Source of the DNA: CAMQVM01 sp044433405
GTDB taxonomy: Bacteria; Bacteroidota; Bacteroidia; Bacteroidales; Rikenellaceae
DNA length: 12,260 nt
Direction of reading: 5' to 3'
NCBI GenBank assembly: GCA_044433405.1
Contig: JAWXTQ010000057.1
Location: 1 to 12,260, forward strand
Part shown: positions 1 through 7,429 of the stretch, in pieces
How the letters are laid out: the number at the start of each line of letters is the position of its first letter
How positions within the stretch are numbered: the stretch's first letter is position 1
Notes under the pieces: generated by a model
What the model was told of the DNA's origin: nothing
Databases searched by the model: none
The model's input: only the letters and a program-made list of their open reading frames with translations
Program-made: the position numbers and the translations under genes

Positions 1-521
1 TTATTGCACCTAATCATCAATCTATGATGGATATTCCACTAATTGGAACTGTAATTCCTCAAATTTTTAGATATGTAGCTAAAAGAGAGGTATACAGAAT
101 TCCTATAATCGGATGGGTGGTGTGGCTACGTGACGATATTGCAATTGAGCGTGGTGGAATGATGAGCGCAAAGAAGATGCTTAAAGATGCTAAACGCTAC
201 ATATCAATGGGCGTATCTATTACTATATTTCCTGAAGGTACACGCACAAAGAGTGGTAGAGTAAACGAATTTAAAGAGGGGGCATTTATCATTGCTAAAA
301 GCACCTCAACTCCCATACTTCCTGTTGTAATTGATGGTACATGGGCTGTTAGCAACTATTTTGGCGGCTTTTTAAAGATGCCTACACAGTTTAGAATGAC
401 AATTCTAGACCCTATTGATAGCCAAGTAGTAAAAGAGAAAAACCTCAAAGAGCTTGCTCTCTACACTCACGACATTATCTACAACGAACATAAAAAATTA
501 GAACCCGAATTATATAAATAA
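1..521 (+). CDS. plsC: 1-acyl-sn-glycerol-3-phosphate acyltransferase (PlsC family), 5' end cut off by window
   Basis: Transfers an acyl chain to lysophosphatidate to make phosphatidate, the precursor of membrane phospholipids; acts at the inner face of the cytoplasmic membrane. The reading frame is open from base 3 at the window edge, and the first visible codons already give the catalytic HX4D block, NHQSMMD (bases 12-32). The ATG at 24 is therefore inside the gene and is not the start. Later blocks follow in family order: GWVVWLRDD (block II), FPEGTRTKSG at 228-257 (block III, glycerol-phosphate binding) and ILPVVIDGT (block IV). The N-terminal membrane segment expected in this family lies outside the window. 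The stop is one base before the parE start, so the two are probably co-transcribed. Family assignment is firm. The exact acyl acceptor (lysophosphatidate or another lysolipid) is inferred from the family. Confidence 0.9.
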   Translation, partial: IAPNHQSMMDIPLIGTVIPQIFRYVAKREVYRIPIIGWVVWLRDDIAIERGGMMSAKKMLKDAKRYISMGVSITIFPEGTRTKSGRVNEFKEGAFIIAKSTSTPILPVVIDGTWAVSNYFGGFLKMPTQFRMTILDPIDSQVVKEKNLKELALYTHDIIYNEHKKLEPELYK

Positions 522-522
522 G

Positions 523-2376
523 ATGGCAGAATACAAAGAAGAAGATATCAAAACACTGGAGTGGAACGAACATATTCGTCACCGTCCAGGAATGTATATA
601 GGCAAATTGGGGGATGGAACATCACCTGATGATGGAATTTATATATTAATCAAAGAGGTTTTAGACAACTCTATTGATGAGTATATGATGGGATTTGGCA
701 GAAGCATAGATATAACCCTAGATAATCGCGATGTAACTATCCGCGACTATGGACGTGGTGTGCCTCTAGGAAAGGTTGAGGATGTTGCATCAAAAATGAA
801 TACTGGAGCTAAATATGATAGCAAAGTGTTTAAAAAATCGGTTGGATTAAATGGAGTTGGTATTAAAGCAGTAAATGCACTATCAACCAATTTTGTTATA
901 TCGTCAGTTAGAGAGGGCAAGAAAAAAGAGATCCACTTCTCTAAAGGCATTGCAACTGAGCGCATCGACACAGATTGCGGTAGCGAACGCAGCGGCACAA
1001 TGGTTAGTTTCCATGCTGACGAAAAACTATTTGGTGAGTATTCATATAATATTGACTTTCTTGAGTCGATGATTCGCAACTACACCTACCTAAACGCAGG
1101 ATTAATAATCAGACTCAACGGAACTCCTTTTGTCTCGAAGAATGGACTTTTAGACCTACTTAACGACAACCTCACCGAAGAACCACTCTATGCTCCTATA
1201 CACCTAAAAGATGAGGATATAGAGATTGCCCTAACACACGGAAGTGGATATAACGAGAATTATTACTCTTTTGTAAACGGACAACACACAACTCACGGTG
1301 GTACTCATCAAGTTGCCTTTCGCGAAGCGTTGGCAAAGACAATAAAAGATTTTTATAAAAAAGATTTTGACCCTTCAGATGTTAGAAACTCTATTGTCGC
1401 AGCAATTAGCATAAAGGTAGAAGAGCCAATATTTGACTCTCAAACCAAAACAAAATTGGGTTCAAAAGATATGACTCCTGATGGTATCTCGGTGCGAAAC
1501 TTTGTGATGGACTTTCTGAAAGAGAAACTAGACAACTACCTTCACGTCAATACCTCGATTGCGGAGGTGATGCTAAAGAAGATTCAAGAATCAGAGAAAG
1601 AGCGTAAAGCAATCTCAGGAATACAAAAAAAAGCACGTGAGTTTGCCAAAAAAGTTAGTCTACACAACAAAAAGCTAAGAGATTGCAGGGTTCACTTCAA
1701 TACAAACCACGAAAAAGCTGCCAAAAGCACAATATTCATTACCGAGGGTGACTCGGCAAGTGGTTCGATTACAAAGAGCCGCGATGTAATGACTCAAGCC
1801 GTTTTTTCACTACGTGGTAAACCTCTTAACACCTATGGCTTAACAAAGAAAGTAATCTATCAAAACGAGGAGTTTAACCTTTTACAAGCTGCTCTTAATA
1901 TAGAGGAGGGGATTGATAATTTACGTTACAGTAATGTAGTCATAGCTACCGATGCTGACGTAGATGGAATGCACATTCGCCTACTACTTATTACTTTCTT
2001 CCTGCAATTTTTTCCTGGGTTAATTAAAGGCGGCCATTTACACATATTACAGACTCCTTTATTTAGGGTGCGTAACAAGAAAGAGACTTTCTATTGCTAT
2101 GATGAGTCGGAGAAACAGGCAGCCATTAAGAAGTTGAAAACCAACATAGAGATTACACGATTCAAAGGTCTAGGTGAAATTTCACCTGACGAATTTAGAG
2201 GTTTTATTGGAGAAAACATAAGACTAGAGCAAGTACGTTTGACTAAGGATGATTTTACTCATGATCTTTTGGAGTTTTATATGGGCAAGAACACTATGGA
2301 ACGTCAAGAGTTTATAATTGACAACCTTAAAATCGAAGCCGATTTAGAGGAGGAAGATTTAAGCCAAGCCATTTAG
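523..2376 (+). CDS. parE: DNA topoisomerase IV subunit B (type IIA, ATPase/TOPRIM subunit)
   Basis: ATPase subunit of the type IIA topoisomerase that decatenates and relaxes DNA, acting with the A subunit encoded next. The GHKL ATPase domain comes first: the catalytic Glu and Mg ligand in EVLDNSIDE (E45, N49), DYGRGVP (D75), the lid GLNGVGIKAVNALS (about 108-121) and the transducer QTKTKLG loop (K309). The TOPRIM domain follows with EGDSASGS (E408) and DADVDG (D477, D479, D481), then SLRGKPLN and the FKGLGEIS block near the end. Its 617 residues match ParE, and I see no sign of the long insertion found in proteobacterial GyrB. ATG 523 sits one base after the acyltransferase stop. One oddity: the usually conserved His of the GLHGVG lid is Asn110. 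I chose ParE over GyrB from the length and the adjacent A subunit; gyrase activity cannot be excluded by sequence alone. Confidence 0.93.
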   Translation: MAEYKEEDIKTLEWNEHIRHRPGMYIGKLGDGTSPDDGIYILIKEVLDNSIDEYMMGFGRSIDITLDNRDVTIRDYGRGVPLGKVEDVASKMNTGAKYDSKVFKKSVGLNGVGIKAVNALSTNFVISSVREGKKKEIHFSKGIATERIDTDCGSERSGTMVSFHADEKLFGEYSYNIDFLESMIRNYTYLNAGLIIRLNGTPFVSKNGLLDLLNDNLTEEPLYAPIHLKDEDIEIALTHGSGYNENYYSFVNGQHTTHGGTHQVAFREALAKTIKDFYKKDFDPSDVRNSIVAAISIKVEEPIFDSQTKTKLGSKDMTPDGISVRNFVMDFLKEKLDNYLHVNTSIAEVMLKKIQESEKERKAISGIQKKAREFAKKVSLHNKKLRDCRVHFNTNHEKAAKSTIFITEGDSASGSITKSRDVMTQAVFSLRGKPLNTYGLTKKVIYQNEEFNLLQAALNIEEGIDNLRYSNVVIATDADVDGMHIRLLLITFFLQFFPGLIKGGHLHILQTPLFRVRNKKETFYCYDESEKQAAIKKLKTNIEITRFKGLGEISPDEFRGFIGENIRLEQVRLTKDDFTHDLLEFYMGKNTMERQEFIIDNLKIEADLEEEDLSQAI

Positions 2377-2405
2377 TAAACCACCTACAAAATTGATTAC
2401 CAGAA

Positions 2406-5099
2406 ATGAAAGATATTGAACAAATAGAGGATATAGATAGCATTGCTGTCGAAAATGAGACCACAAATGATGAAGTGGTTGACAATGGGCCAAATCTTCA
2501 TAAATTTAGTCGAATAACCGACAATTCGGATGGCAAACGTAAGGTGCTTACAGGCATGTATCGCGAATGGTTTTTGGATTATGCTTCGTATGTTATTTTG
2601 GAGAGAGCTGTTCCCCATATTGACGACGGACTAAAACCTGTACAAAGGCGTATTCTTCACTCAATGAAGCGCATGGATGATGGTCGCTACAATAAAGTAG
2701 CTAACATCATTGGTAACACTATGCAATTTCACCCTCATGGCGACCGCTCAATCGGAGATGCCCTTGTTCAGTTAGGGCAGAAAGATTTGTTAGTAGATTG
2801 TCAAGGAAACTGGGGAAATATATTGACTGGCGATAGCGCAGCTGCTTCGCGTTATATAGAGGCTCGATTATCAAAATTTGCGCTAGATGTTGTTTTCAAT
2901 GCCAAAACAACCGAATGGATGTTATCATACGATGGACGTAATAAAGAACCTATTACACTTCCTGTAAAATTCCCACTGTTAATTGCTCAGGGGGTTGAGG
3001 GTATTGCTGTAGGTCTAGCATCAAAGATTTTACCTCATAACTTTATTGAGATTATTGATGCTGCCATATCTCACCTAAAAGGCAACGATTTTGAACTATA
3101 TCCCGATTTTATCACAGGGGGAATGGTTGATGTTAGCCGCTACAATGATGGTATCAGAGGGGGCTCAATAAAAGTTAGGGCTAAGATTATCAAGATAAAT
3201 AAAAACACCCTTGCAATAACTGAAATTCCTTTTGGCAAGACAACAACCTCTATTATAGAGTCTATATTAAAGGCAAACGAAAAGAATAAAATTAAGGTTA
3301 AGCGCGTTGACGACAATACCGCTGGCGATGTAGAGATAATGATACATATTGCCAACGATGTTTCGGCCGATAATACCATTAATGCTCTCTACGCCTTTAC
3401 CGATTGCGAGGTCTCTATCTCACCCAACGCATGTGTGATTGTAGATGAGAAACCTCGTTTTATTGGAGTGAGCGAGATTTTAAGGGAGAGTGTAAATTAC
3501 ACTAAAGCACTACTAGGCAAAGAGCTAGAAATTAGACTCAACGAACTAGGAGAGGATTGGCACATATCGTCTCTAGAGAAGATTTTTATCGAGAAACGCA
3601 TATATCGCTCAATTGAAGAGTGCGAAAGCTGGGAAGAGGTGCTCTCGGTTATTGACAAAGGACTTGAGATTTACAAGCCTCTATTTAAGCGCGAAATCAC
3701 TACTGAGGATATCATCAAACTCACAGAGATTAAGATTAAACGCATATCGAAATATGATAGTTTCAAAGCTGACGAACATATAAAACAGGTTGAAAAAGAG
3801 ATTAGCGAGGTTCTACACAACCTAGCCAATCTAAATGAGTATGCCATAACTTACTTTATGCGCCTTAAGAAAACCTACTCTACTGGCAAGGAGCGTAAAA
3901 CAGAAATTCGCAATTTCTCATCTATCGAAGCGAGCTCGGTAGCTGTTGCGAACTCAAAATTGTATGTAGATAGAGAGGGTGGTTTCTTTGGTATTGGAGG
4001 TTCGATGAAGAAAGAGGAGCTAGTTTGCGACTGCTCAGATATCGACGATGTAATAGTATTTGCAAAAGATGGCAGCTACATCATTACCAAAGTTAGCGAA
4101 AAGGCATTCTTCAACAAAGATATCTTCTATATTGGCGTTTTCAAACGAAACGACGAGAGAACAATATACAACGTATTATACCGCGATGGAATCAACGGGG
4201 GAATAATGGTAAAACGTTGCGCGATTAAAGGGATTACGCGCGACAAAGTGTATGAAATCACCAAAGGCAACCCTAAATCGGAGATAATGTATATGAGCGT
4301 CAACCCTAATGGGGAGGCCGAGGTATTGAAAGTCTATTTCCGCCCACGCGCAAGAATCAAGAAAAGCAGTGCTGAGCTAGATTTTTCATCTATTCTAATC
4401 AAAGGTAGAGCTTCACAAGGCAACACATTTACACGCAATCCAATCTTGAAAATTGCCCTTAAGAGCAAAGGAGTATCAACATTGAATGGCCAAAATGTTT
4501 GGTTTGATAGCGATATCAACAAACTTAATAGCAACGGTATTGGCCAGCTATTAGGCGAGTTTTCAGGTGATGATAAGATTGTAGTATTTACTGAAGATGG
4601 CAACTACTACACCGCAGGCTATGATTTAAATCAATACTTCCCTGAAAATCTGAAATTTGTCGAAAAGTACAACCCTAACAGAACCTACTCTGTTACCTAC
4701 TTTGATAAAAGTGCAGGATACTTTTATGTGAAACGTTTTGTTATTGAGCCATCTGACAACAAACCACAACTATTTATTGATGAGTCAAAAGGGTCATACT
4801 TAGTTGAGATAAACGATAATAGCTTCCCTAGAGTAGAGATTACTTATGGTGGATCAAATATTACACGTCCTAAAGACATAATCGACATTGAACCATTTAT
4901 TGGAGTTAAAAGCCATCGGGCAAAAGGCAAAAGGGTTACTGCCCTAAATGTCTCAGATCTTAAGTTTATTGAGCCACTAATAGCAGACGAAATATTTAGT
5001 GAACCAATAGCCCAGGAGGAGAGCAATGAGAGCGAAGAGAGTACAACGGAGAATGATATTTTTAGCGAAGGACCAACTCTTTTTGATGGGTTAGAGTAA
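2406..5099 (+). CDS. parC: DNA topoisomerase IV subunit A (type IIA, DNA breakage-reunion subunit)
   Basis: Cuts and rejoins the gate DNA duplex; partner of the ParE encoded 29 bases upstream. An acidic extension of about 45 residues precedes the winged-helix/tower core (KPVQRRILHSM). The active-site tyrosine is Y150, preceded by R149, in AAASRYIEARLSKFA. The quinolone-determining region reads HPHGDRSIGDAL, with R114 at the position of E. coli ParC Ser80 and D118 at that of Glu84. The C-terminal part is a beta-rich DNA-wrapping region without a clear GyrA box (no QRRGGKG-like motif), which favours ParC over GyrA. The protein ends in an acidic Ser/Glu-rich tail closing with GPTLFDGLE. Its 897 residues are longer than E. 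coli ParC because of both extensions. Family assignment is firm; the topoisomerase IV rather than gyrase label is by context. Confidence 0.92.
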   Translation: MKDIEQIEDIDSIAVENETTNDEVVDNGPNLHKFSRITDNSDGKRKVLTGMYREWFLDYASYVILERAVPHIDDGLKPVQRRILHSMKRMDDGRYNKVANIIGNTMQFHPHGDRSIGDALVQLGQKDLLVDCQGNWGNILTGDSAAASRYIEARLSKFALDVVFNAKTTEWMLSYDGRNKEPITLPVKFPLLIAQGVEGIAVGLASKILPHNFIEIIDAAISHLKGNDFELYPDFITGGMVDVSRYNDGIRGGSIKVRAKIIKINKNTLAITEIPFGKTTTSIIESILKANEKNKIKVKRVDDNTAGDVEIMIHIANDVSADNTINALYAFTDCEVSISPNACVIVDEKPRFIGVSEILRESVNYTKALLGKELEIRLNELGEDWHISSLEKIFIEKRIYRSIEECESWEEVLSVIDKGLEIYKPLFKREITTEDIIKLTEIKIKRISKYDSFKADEHIKQVEKEISEVLHNLANLNEYAITYFMRLKKTYSTGKERKTEIRNFSSIEASSVAVANSKLYVDREGGFFGIGGSMKKEELVCDCSDIDDVIVFAKDGSYIITKVSEKAFFNKDIFYIGVFKRNDERTIYNVLYRDGINGGIMVKRCAIKGITRDKVYEITKGNPKSEIMYMSVNPNGEAEVLKVYFRPRARIKKSSAELDFSSILIKGRASQGNTFTRNPILKIALKSKGVSTLNGQNVWFDSDINKLNSNGIGQLLGEFSGDDKIVVFTEDGNYYTAGYDLNQYFPENLKFVEKYNPNRTYSVTYFDKSAGYFYVKRFVIEPSDNKPQLFIDESKGSYLVEINDNSFPRVEITYGGSNITRPKDIIDIEPFIGVKSHRAKGKRVTALNVSDLKFIEPLIADEIFSEPIAQEESNESEESTTENDIFSEGPTLFDGLE

Positions 5100-5138
5100 T
5101 AGTTGAGTTAAGCAACATCTCCACAATTCAATTCACCA

Positions 5139-5177
5139 TCCCCCACTTATGCCACATAAAAGGCGATAATTGGGGGA
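5139..5177 (+). terminator. Imperfect hairpin after parC; weak terminator or operator
   Basis: TCCCCCA (5139-5145) pairs with TGGGGGA (5171-5177). The stem continues as TTAT/ATAA and GCC/GGC, with one C/T mismatch and one bulged G, giving 14 pairs around the loop ACATAAAA. It starts 40 bases after the parC stop. No clean T-run follows, so termination may be weak or factor-dependent. The right arm overlaps the -33 TTG of the next promoter, so it could instead be a regulator binding site. Confidence 0.45.
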
Positions 5178-5201
5178 TTTGAAATAAATTTTGTATATTT
5201 G
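5170..5201 (+). promoter_or_regulatory. Bacteroidota-type promoter for the META lipoprotein gene
   Basis: TTG at 5170-5172 lies 21 bases upstream of TATATTTG (5194-5201). This fits the -33 TTG/TTTG and -7 TAnnTTTG consensus known for the primary sigma factor of Bacteroidota. Transcription should begin a few bases after 5201, leaving a leader of about 50 bases. Proline dehydrogenase downstream has no such motif of its own and may be read from here. Confidence 0.6.
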
Positions 5202-5257
5202 TAAGATTTTTGACTTGTCGATCATAAAAACGATTGTCAATAAATAATTATGAAATT

Positions 5258-5701
5258 ATGAAAAAAATGTTAGTTTTGTCGCTTGCGACAATTGTGTTAA
5301 TCACACTCTCTTCTTGTTGTGGATGCAGAAGTTCAAAGAGCAAGAATCCATACAATTTAACCTCTAATGGATGGAAACTGACCGAGATGAATGGTGCAAA
5401 GATTATTTCCGATTCTCAATCTTACACTATCACATTTGACGAGGCTGAGTCTAAAATTTTTGGGATGGCGGAGTGCAATCGCTACTTTGCAGATTATGAG
5501 CTAAGCGAAGTTCGCAGAGTCTCTTTTAGTGGAGCTGGAGCAACAAAAATGATGTGTCCAGACCAAGAGAGAGAGGATCAATATCTCAAAACTTTAAACG
5601 AAATTAACTCCTACACTGTCGATGGCGACACACTATTGCTGCTCAAAGATGGTGAGGTAGTGTTGATATACGAACCTTTTATTTCAGGAAGTCCTGAATA
5701 A
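5258..5701 (+). CDS. META-domain (HslJ/DUF306-like) lipoprotein
   Basis: Predicted exported lipoprotein of 147 residues. From ATG 5258 the protein begins MKKMLVLSLATIVLITLSSC: two lysines, a hydrophobic stretch and the lipobox LSSC, with Cys20 as the predicted lipidated residue, directly followed by a further CGC. An upstream in-frame TTG (5234) would add eight polar residues before the signal peptide and is rejected. The mature part is one META domain: a start at NGWKLTEMNG, then FGMAECNRYFADY, AGATKMMCP and a final DTLLLLKDGEVVLIYEP strand. This matches the HslJ family, including the conserved Cys pair of ECN and MMCP. In E. coli HslJ is a heat-inducible protein linked to novobiocin resistance; the biochemical role is unknown and I infer none here. 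It has its own promoter upstream and lies 46 bases before proline dehydrogenase. Confidence 0.85.
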   Translation: MKKMLVLSLATIVLITLSSCCGCRSSKSKNPYNLTSNGWKLTEMNGAKIISDSQSYTITFDEAESKIFGMAECNRYFADYELSEVRRVSFSGAGATKMMCPDQEREDQYLKTLNEINSYTVDGDTLLLLKDGEVVLIYEPFISGSPE

Positions 5702-5703
5702 AA
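5677..5703 (+). other. Hairpin over the stop codon of the META lipoprotein gene
   Basis: TTTTATTTCAGG (5677-5688) pairs with CCTGAATAAAA (5693-5703), 11 pairs with one bulged T around the loop AAGT, and includes the TAA stop. The next T-run (TTTTTT, about 5717-5722) is too far away for a classical terminator. It could be a processing or attenuation structure between the lipoprotein and proline dehydrogenase genes, or chance in AT-rich DNA. Confidence 0.35.
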
Positions 5704-5747
5704 ACGAAATAATATATTTTTTAACCTTTTAAATATTCGAAACCGAT

Positions 5748-6926
5748 ATGCTTGATTTTTCAAACACCGAAATTGCATTCTCTGCTAAGTCTGACAGTGA
5801 TTTACGATTAGCACAGATACTTTTTACCGCTATTAACAGCAAAGCTTTAGTGGCTGTATTGAAGGGAGCAACCAATGTAGCATTAACAATTAATTTCCCT
5901 GTAGGTTGGGCTGTTAAGCCAACACTTTACCGACAGTTTGTAGGGGGGGAACGCCTAGATGATTGTGCTAAAACAGGGCAGGTGCTTGCGCAGTCGGGAG
6001 TAAAATCAATTTTAGATTACTCTGCTGAGGCTGGTGATACTGATGCTGATATCCAAAATACATACGAAGAGACTCTACGCTCTATTGAAAATGCAGCAAA
6101 AGACGAAAATGTTGTTTTTGCCGTATTTAAACCAACAGCAATGACCTCAGAAGATGTTCTTGACAAAGCAAACAGAAAATGTCAACTCACTAGAGCTGAA
6201 CAGGTAAAATTTGACGAATATCGCGAAAGAGTTTACAATCTTTGTAAAAGAGCACATGAACTAGATGTTAAAATATTAATAGATGCTGAAGATTTCTGTT
6301 TCCAAGATAGCATTGACGAACTTTGCGAAGAGATGATGCGCGAATTTAACAAAGATAGAGCTATCGTATTTAACACACTTCAAATGTATCGTCACGACAG
6401 ACTAGCCTATTTAGAGCGTGTTTATAATGATGCTGTAGAGGGTGGATATTTCCTTGGAATTAAATTTGTGAGAGGCGCATATATGGAGAAAGAGCGCGAA
6501 AGAGCCCTAAAAGGCAACTACCCATCTCCAATTTGCGACACTAAAGAGCTAACAGACGAAAACTACAATAATGGACTTCGTTTCACTATCTCACATATCG
6601 ACAAAATCGAAACTTTCTGTGGCACTCATAACGAGCATAGCAATAATGTTCTAGCAGAGTTATTGGAGAAAAATGGCATTGCTAAAAACGATGATAGAGT
6701 ATGGTTTTCACAACTTTACGGAATGAGCGACAACATCTCATACAACCTAGCACACGAAGGATATAACGTAACAAAATACATACCTTACGCACCAGTAGAT
6801 AAAGTACTTCCTTATCTAATCCGTCGCGCAGAGGAGAACACTTCAATGGCTGGCCAAACATCCAGAGAACTAGGTTATATCACAACCGAAATGCATAGAA
6901 GAAAGTTAAGTGTTCATGAAGGCTAG
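5748..6926 (+). CDS. putA: Proline dehydrogenase (monofunctional, FAD-dependent)
   Basis: Oxidises L-proline to delta-1-pyrroline-5-carboxylate with FAD and passes the electrons to the quinone pool at the membrane. The ProDH (beta-alpha)8 barrel motifs appear in order: ILIDAEDFCFQ, NTLQMYRHD, KFVRGAYMEKER (strand-5 FAD/substrate region), GTHNEHS, FSQLYGMSDNISYNLA, and YAPVDKVLPYLIRRAEENTS. In the last, R359, R360 and E363 correspond to the Arg-Arg-x-x-Glu set that contacts the proline carboxylate and closes the site in PutA. At 392 residues there is no P5C-dehydrogenase domain, so the second step must be encoded elsewhere. The start MLDFSNTEIAF at ATG 5748 agrees with what I recall of Bacteroidota homologues. 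No promoter consensus is visible in the 46-base gap upstream. The symbol putA is commonly applied to such genes, although the bifunctional PutA domain layout is absent. Confidence 0.93.
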   Translation: MLDFSNTEIAFSAKSDSDLRLAQILFTAINSKALVAVLKGATNVALTINFPVGWAVKPTLYRQFVGGERLDDCAKTGQVLAQSGVKSILDYSAEAGDTDADIQNTYEETLRSIENAAKDENVVFAVFKPTAMTSEDVLDKANRKCQLTRAEQVKFDEYRERVYNLCKRAHELDVKILIDAEDFCFQDSIDELCEEMMREFNKDRAIVFNTLQMYRHDRLAYLERVYNDAVEGGYFLGIKFVRGAYMEKERERALKGNYPSPICDTKELTDENYNNGLRFTISHIDKIETFCGTHNEHSNNVLAELLEKNGIAKNDDRVWFSQLYGMSDNISYNLAHEGYNVTKYIPYAPVDKVLPYLIRRAEENTSMAGQTSRELGYITTEMHRRKLSVHEG

Positions 6927-6943
6927 ATTGAGCTAGATTTTCC

Positions 6944-6993
6944 TTGGCGGCTTTCACCGCATGAGACTTCGCTCATGCGGTGAAAGCCGCCAA
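6944..6993 (+). repeat. Perfect 22-bp inverted repeat after proline dehydrogenase
   Basis: The left arm 6944-6965 (starting TTGGCGGCTTTCACC) is the exact complement of 6972-6993, with the loop ACTTCG. It begins 17 bases after the proline dehydrogenase stop. It is far more GC-rich than its surroundings and has no T-run on the 3' side, so it looks like a repetitive extragenic palindrome or mRNA-end stabiliser rather than a classical intrinsic terminator. It could still terminate or protect the transcript end. Confidence 0.85.
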
Positions 6994-6994
6994 A

Positions 6995-7020
6995 CAAAGC
7001 AGCTAAGCAAAGCAGCTAAG
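6995..7020 (+). repeat. Perfect tandem duplication of a 13-mer
   Basis: CAAAGCAGCTAAG occurs at 6995-7007 and again at 7008-7020 without interruption, directly after the 22-bp palindrome. It may come from slippage or from the palindromic element. No function is visible. Confidence 0.9.
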
Positions 7021-7065
7021 CACTCTACCGACTTTTCAAATCATTCCACTATTTCATGCAAACTC

Positions 7066-7096
7066 TTGTATATCCGAGATATTTTACTTATCTTTG
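7066..7096 (+). promoter_or_regulatory. Promoter of the rpmB-rpmG-bL38 operon
   Basis: TTG (7066-7068), a 20-base spacer and TATCTTTG (7089-7096) match the Bacteroidota consensus well. Transcription should start near 7101-7104, giving a leader of about 80 bases before the rpmB ATG. The upstream region 6927-7065 holds only the palindrome and the tandem repeat. Confidence 0.75.
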
Positions 7097-7107
7097 CATC
7101 CGAATTG

Positions 7108-7160
7108 CGTGTAAGTAGTGACATGTATAGGCTAAAAGCCTGAATACAGAGCCTTATACG
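7108..7160 (+). promoter_or_regulatory. Structured 5' leader of rpmB, candidate ribosomal-protein leader
   Basis: CGTGTAAG (7108-7115) pairs with CTTATACG (7153-7160): 8 pairs, one of them G-U. Inside, GTAT (7125-7128) pairs with ATAC (7144-7147) and AGGCT (7129-7133) with AGCCT (7137-7141), separated by a bulged GA and capped by AAA. A competing fold pairs GTATA/TATAC and GGCT/AGCC (7125-7133 with 7150-7159). The outer stem starts within a few bases of the predicted transcript start. Many ribosomal-protein operons are autoregulated through such leaders. That this one binds bL28 or another product is inference. Confidence 0.5.
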
Positions 7161-7184
7161 TTATTAAACTAAATAATTATAATA

Positions 7185-7418
7185 ATGAGAATTTGTCAAA
7201 TCACAGGTAAAAAAGCGCAGGTGGGAAACAACGTGTCTCACTCTAACGCTAAGACAAAAAGAGTTTTTAAGCCAAATTTAAGAACTAAAAAATTCTTTTT
7301 AGAAGAAGAGGGCAGATGGGTTACTTTGAAAGTTTCTGCATCAGCAATTCGCACGATCAACAAAAATGGACTTTCTGCTGCATTGAAATCAGCAAAAGGC
7401 GTAGGTAAAATCTATTAA
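7185..7418 (+). CDS. rpmB: Large ribosomal subunit protein bL28
   Basis: Structural protein of the 50S subunit. The 77-residue product MRICQITGKKAQVGNN... carries the bL28 signature: the CQITGKK start, VGNNVSHSNAKTKRVFKPNL, and a C-terminal WVTLKVSASAIRTINKNGL. Length and basic character are normal for the family. The start is ATG 7185, with MRICQITG slightly shorter than the more usual MSKVCQITG. It is the first gene of a three-gene ribosomal-protein operon, preceded by a good promoter and a foldable leader that may control the whole set. rpmG follows after 11 bases. No second Cys pair typical of zinc-binding forms is seen. Confidence 0.97.
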   Translation: MRICQITGKKAQVGNNVSHSNAKTKRVFKPNLRTKKFFLEEEGRWVTLKVSASAIRTINKNGLSAALKSAKGVGKIY

Positions 7419-7429
7419 TCTAAAGAACA

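Noticed and set aside
747..1079. Minus-strand ORFs inside parE, parC, frdB and elsewhere
   Set aside because: All lie opposite well-supported genes, have low-complexity translations and lack promoter motifs; they are shadows.
5234..5257. TTG start giving an eight-residue longer META lipoprotein
   Set aside because: It would place polar residues before a clean signal peptide; ATG 5258 gives a standard MKK-hydrophobic-LSSC lipoprotein leader.
5250..5261. Three-codon ORF ATG-AAA-TTA-TGA whose stop overlaps the lipoprotein start ATG
   Set aside because: Such a short overlap is expected by chance in this AT-rich leader; no evidence for translational coupling.
6961..7143. 60-codon + strand ORF between proline dehydrogenase and rpmB
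   Set aside because: Its start lies inside the palindrome, it runs through the tandem repeat and the rpmB promoter and leader, and the translation resembles nothing I know.
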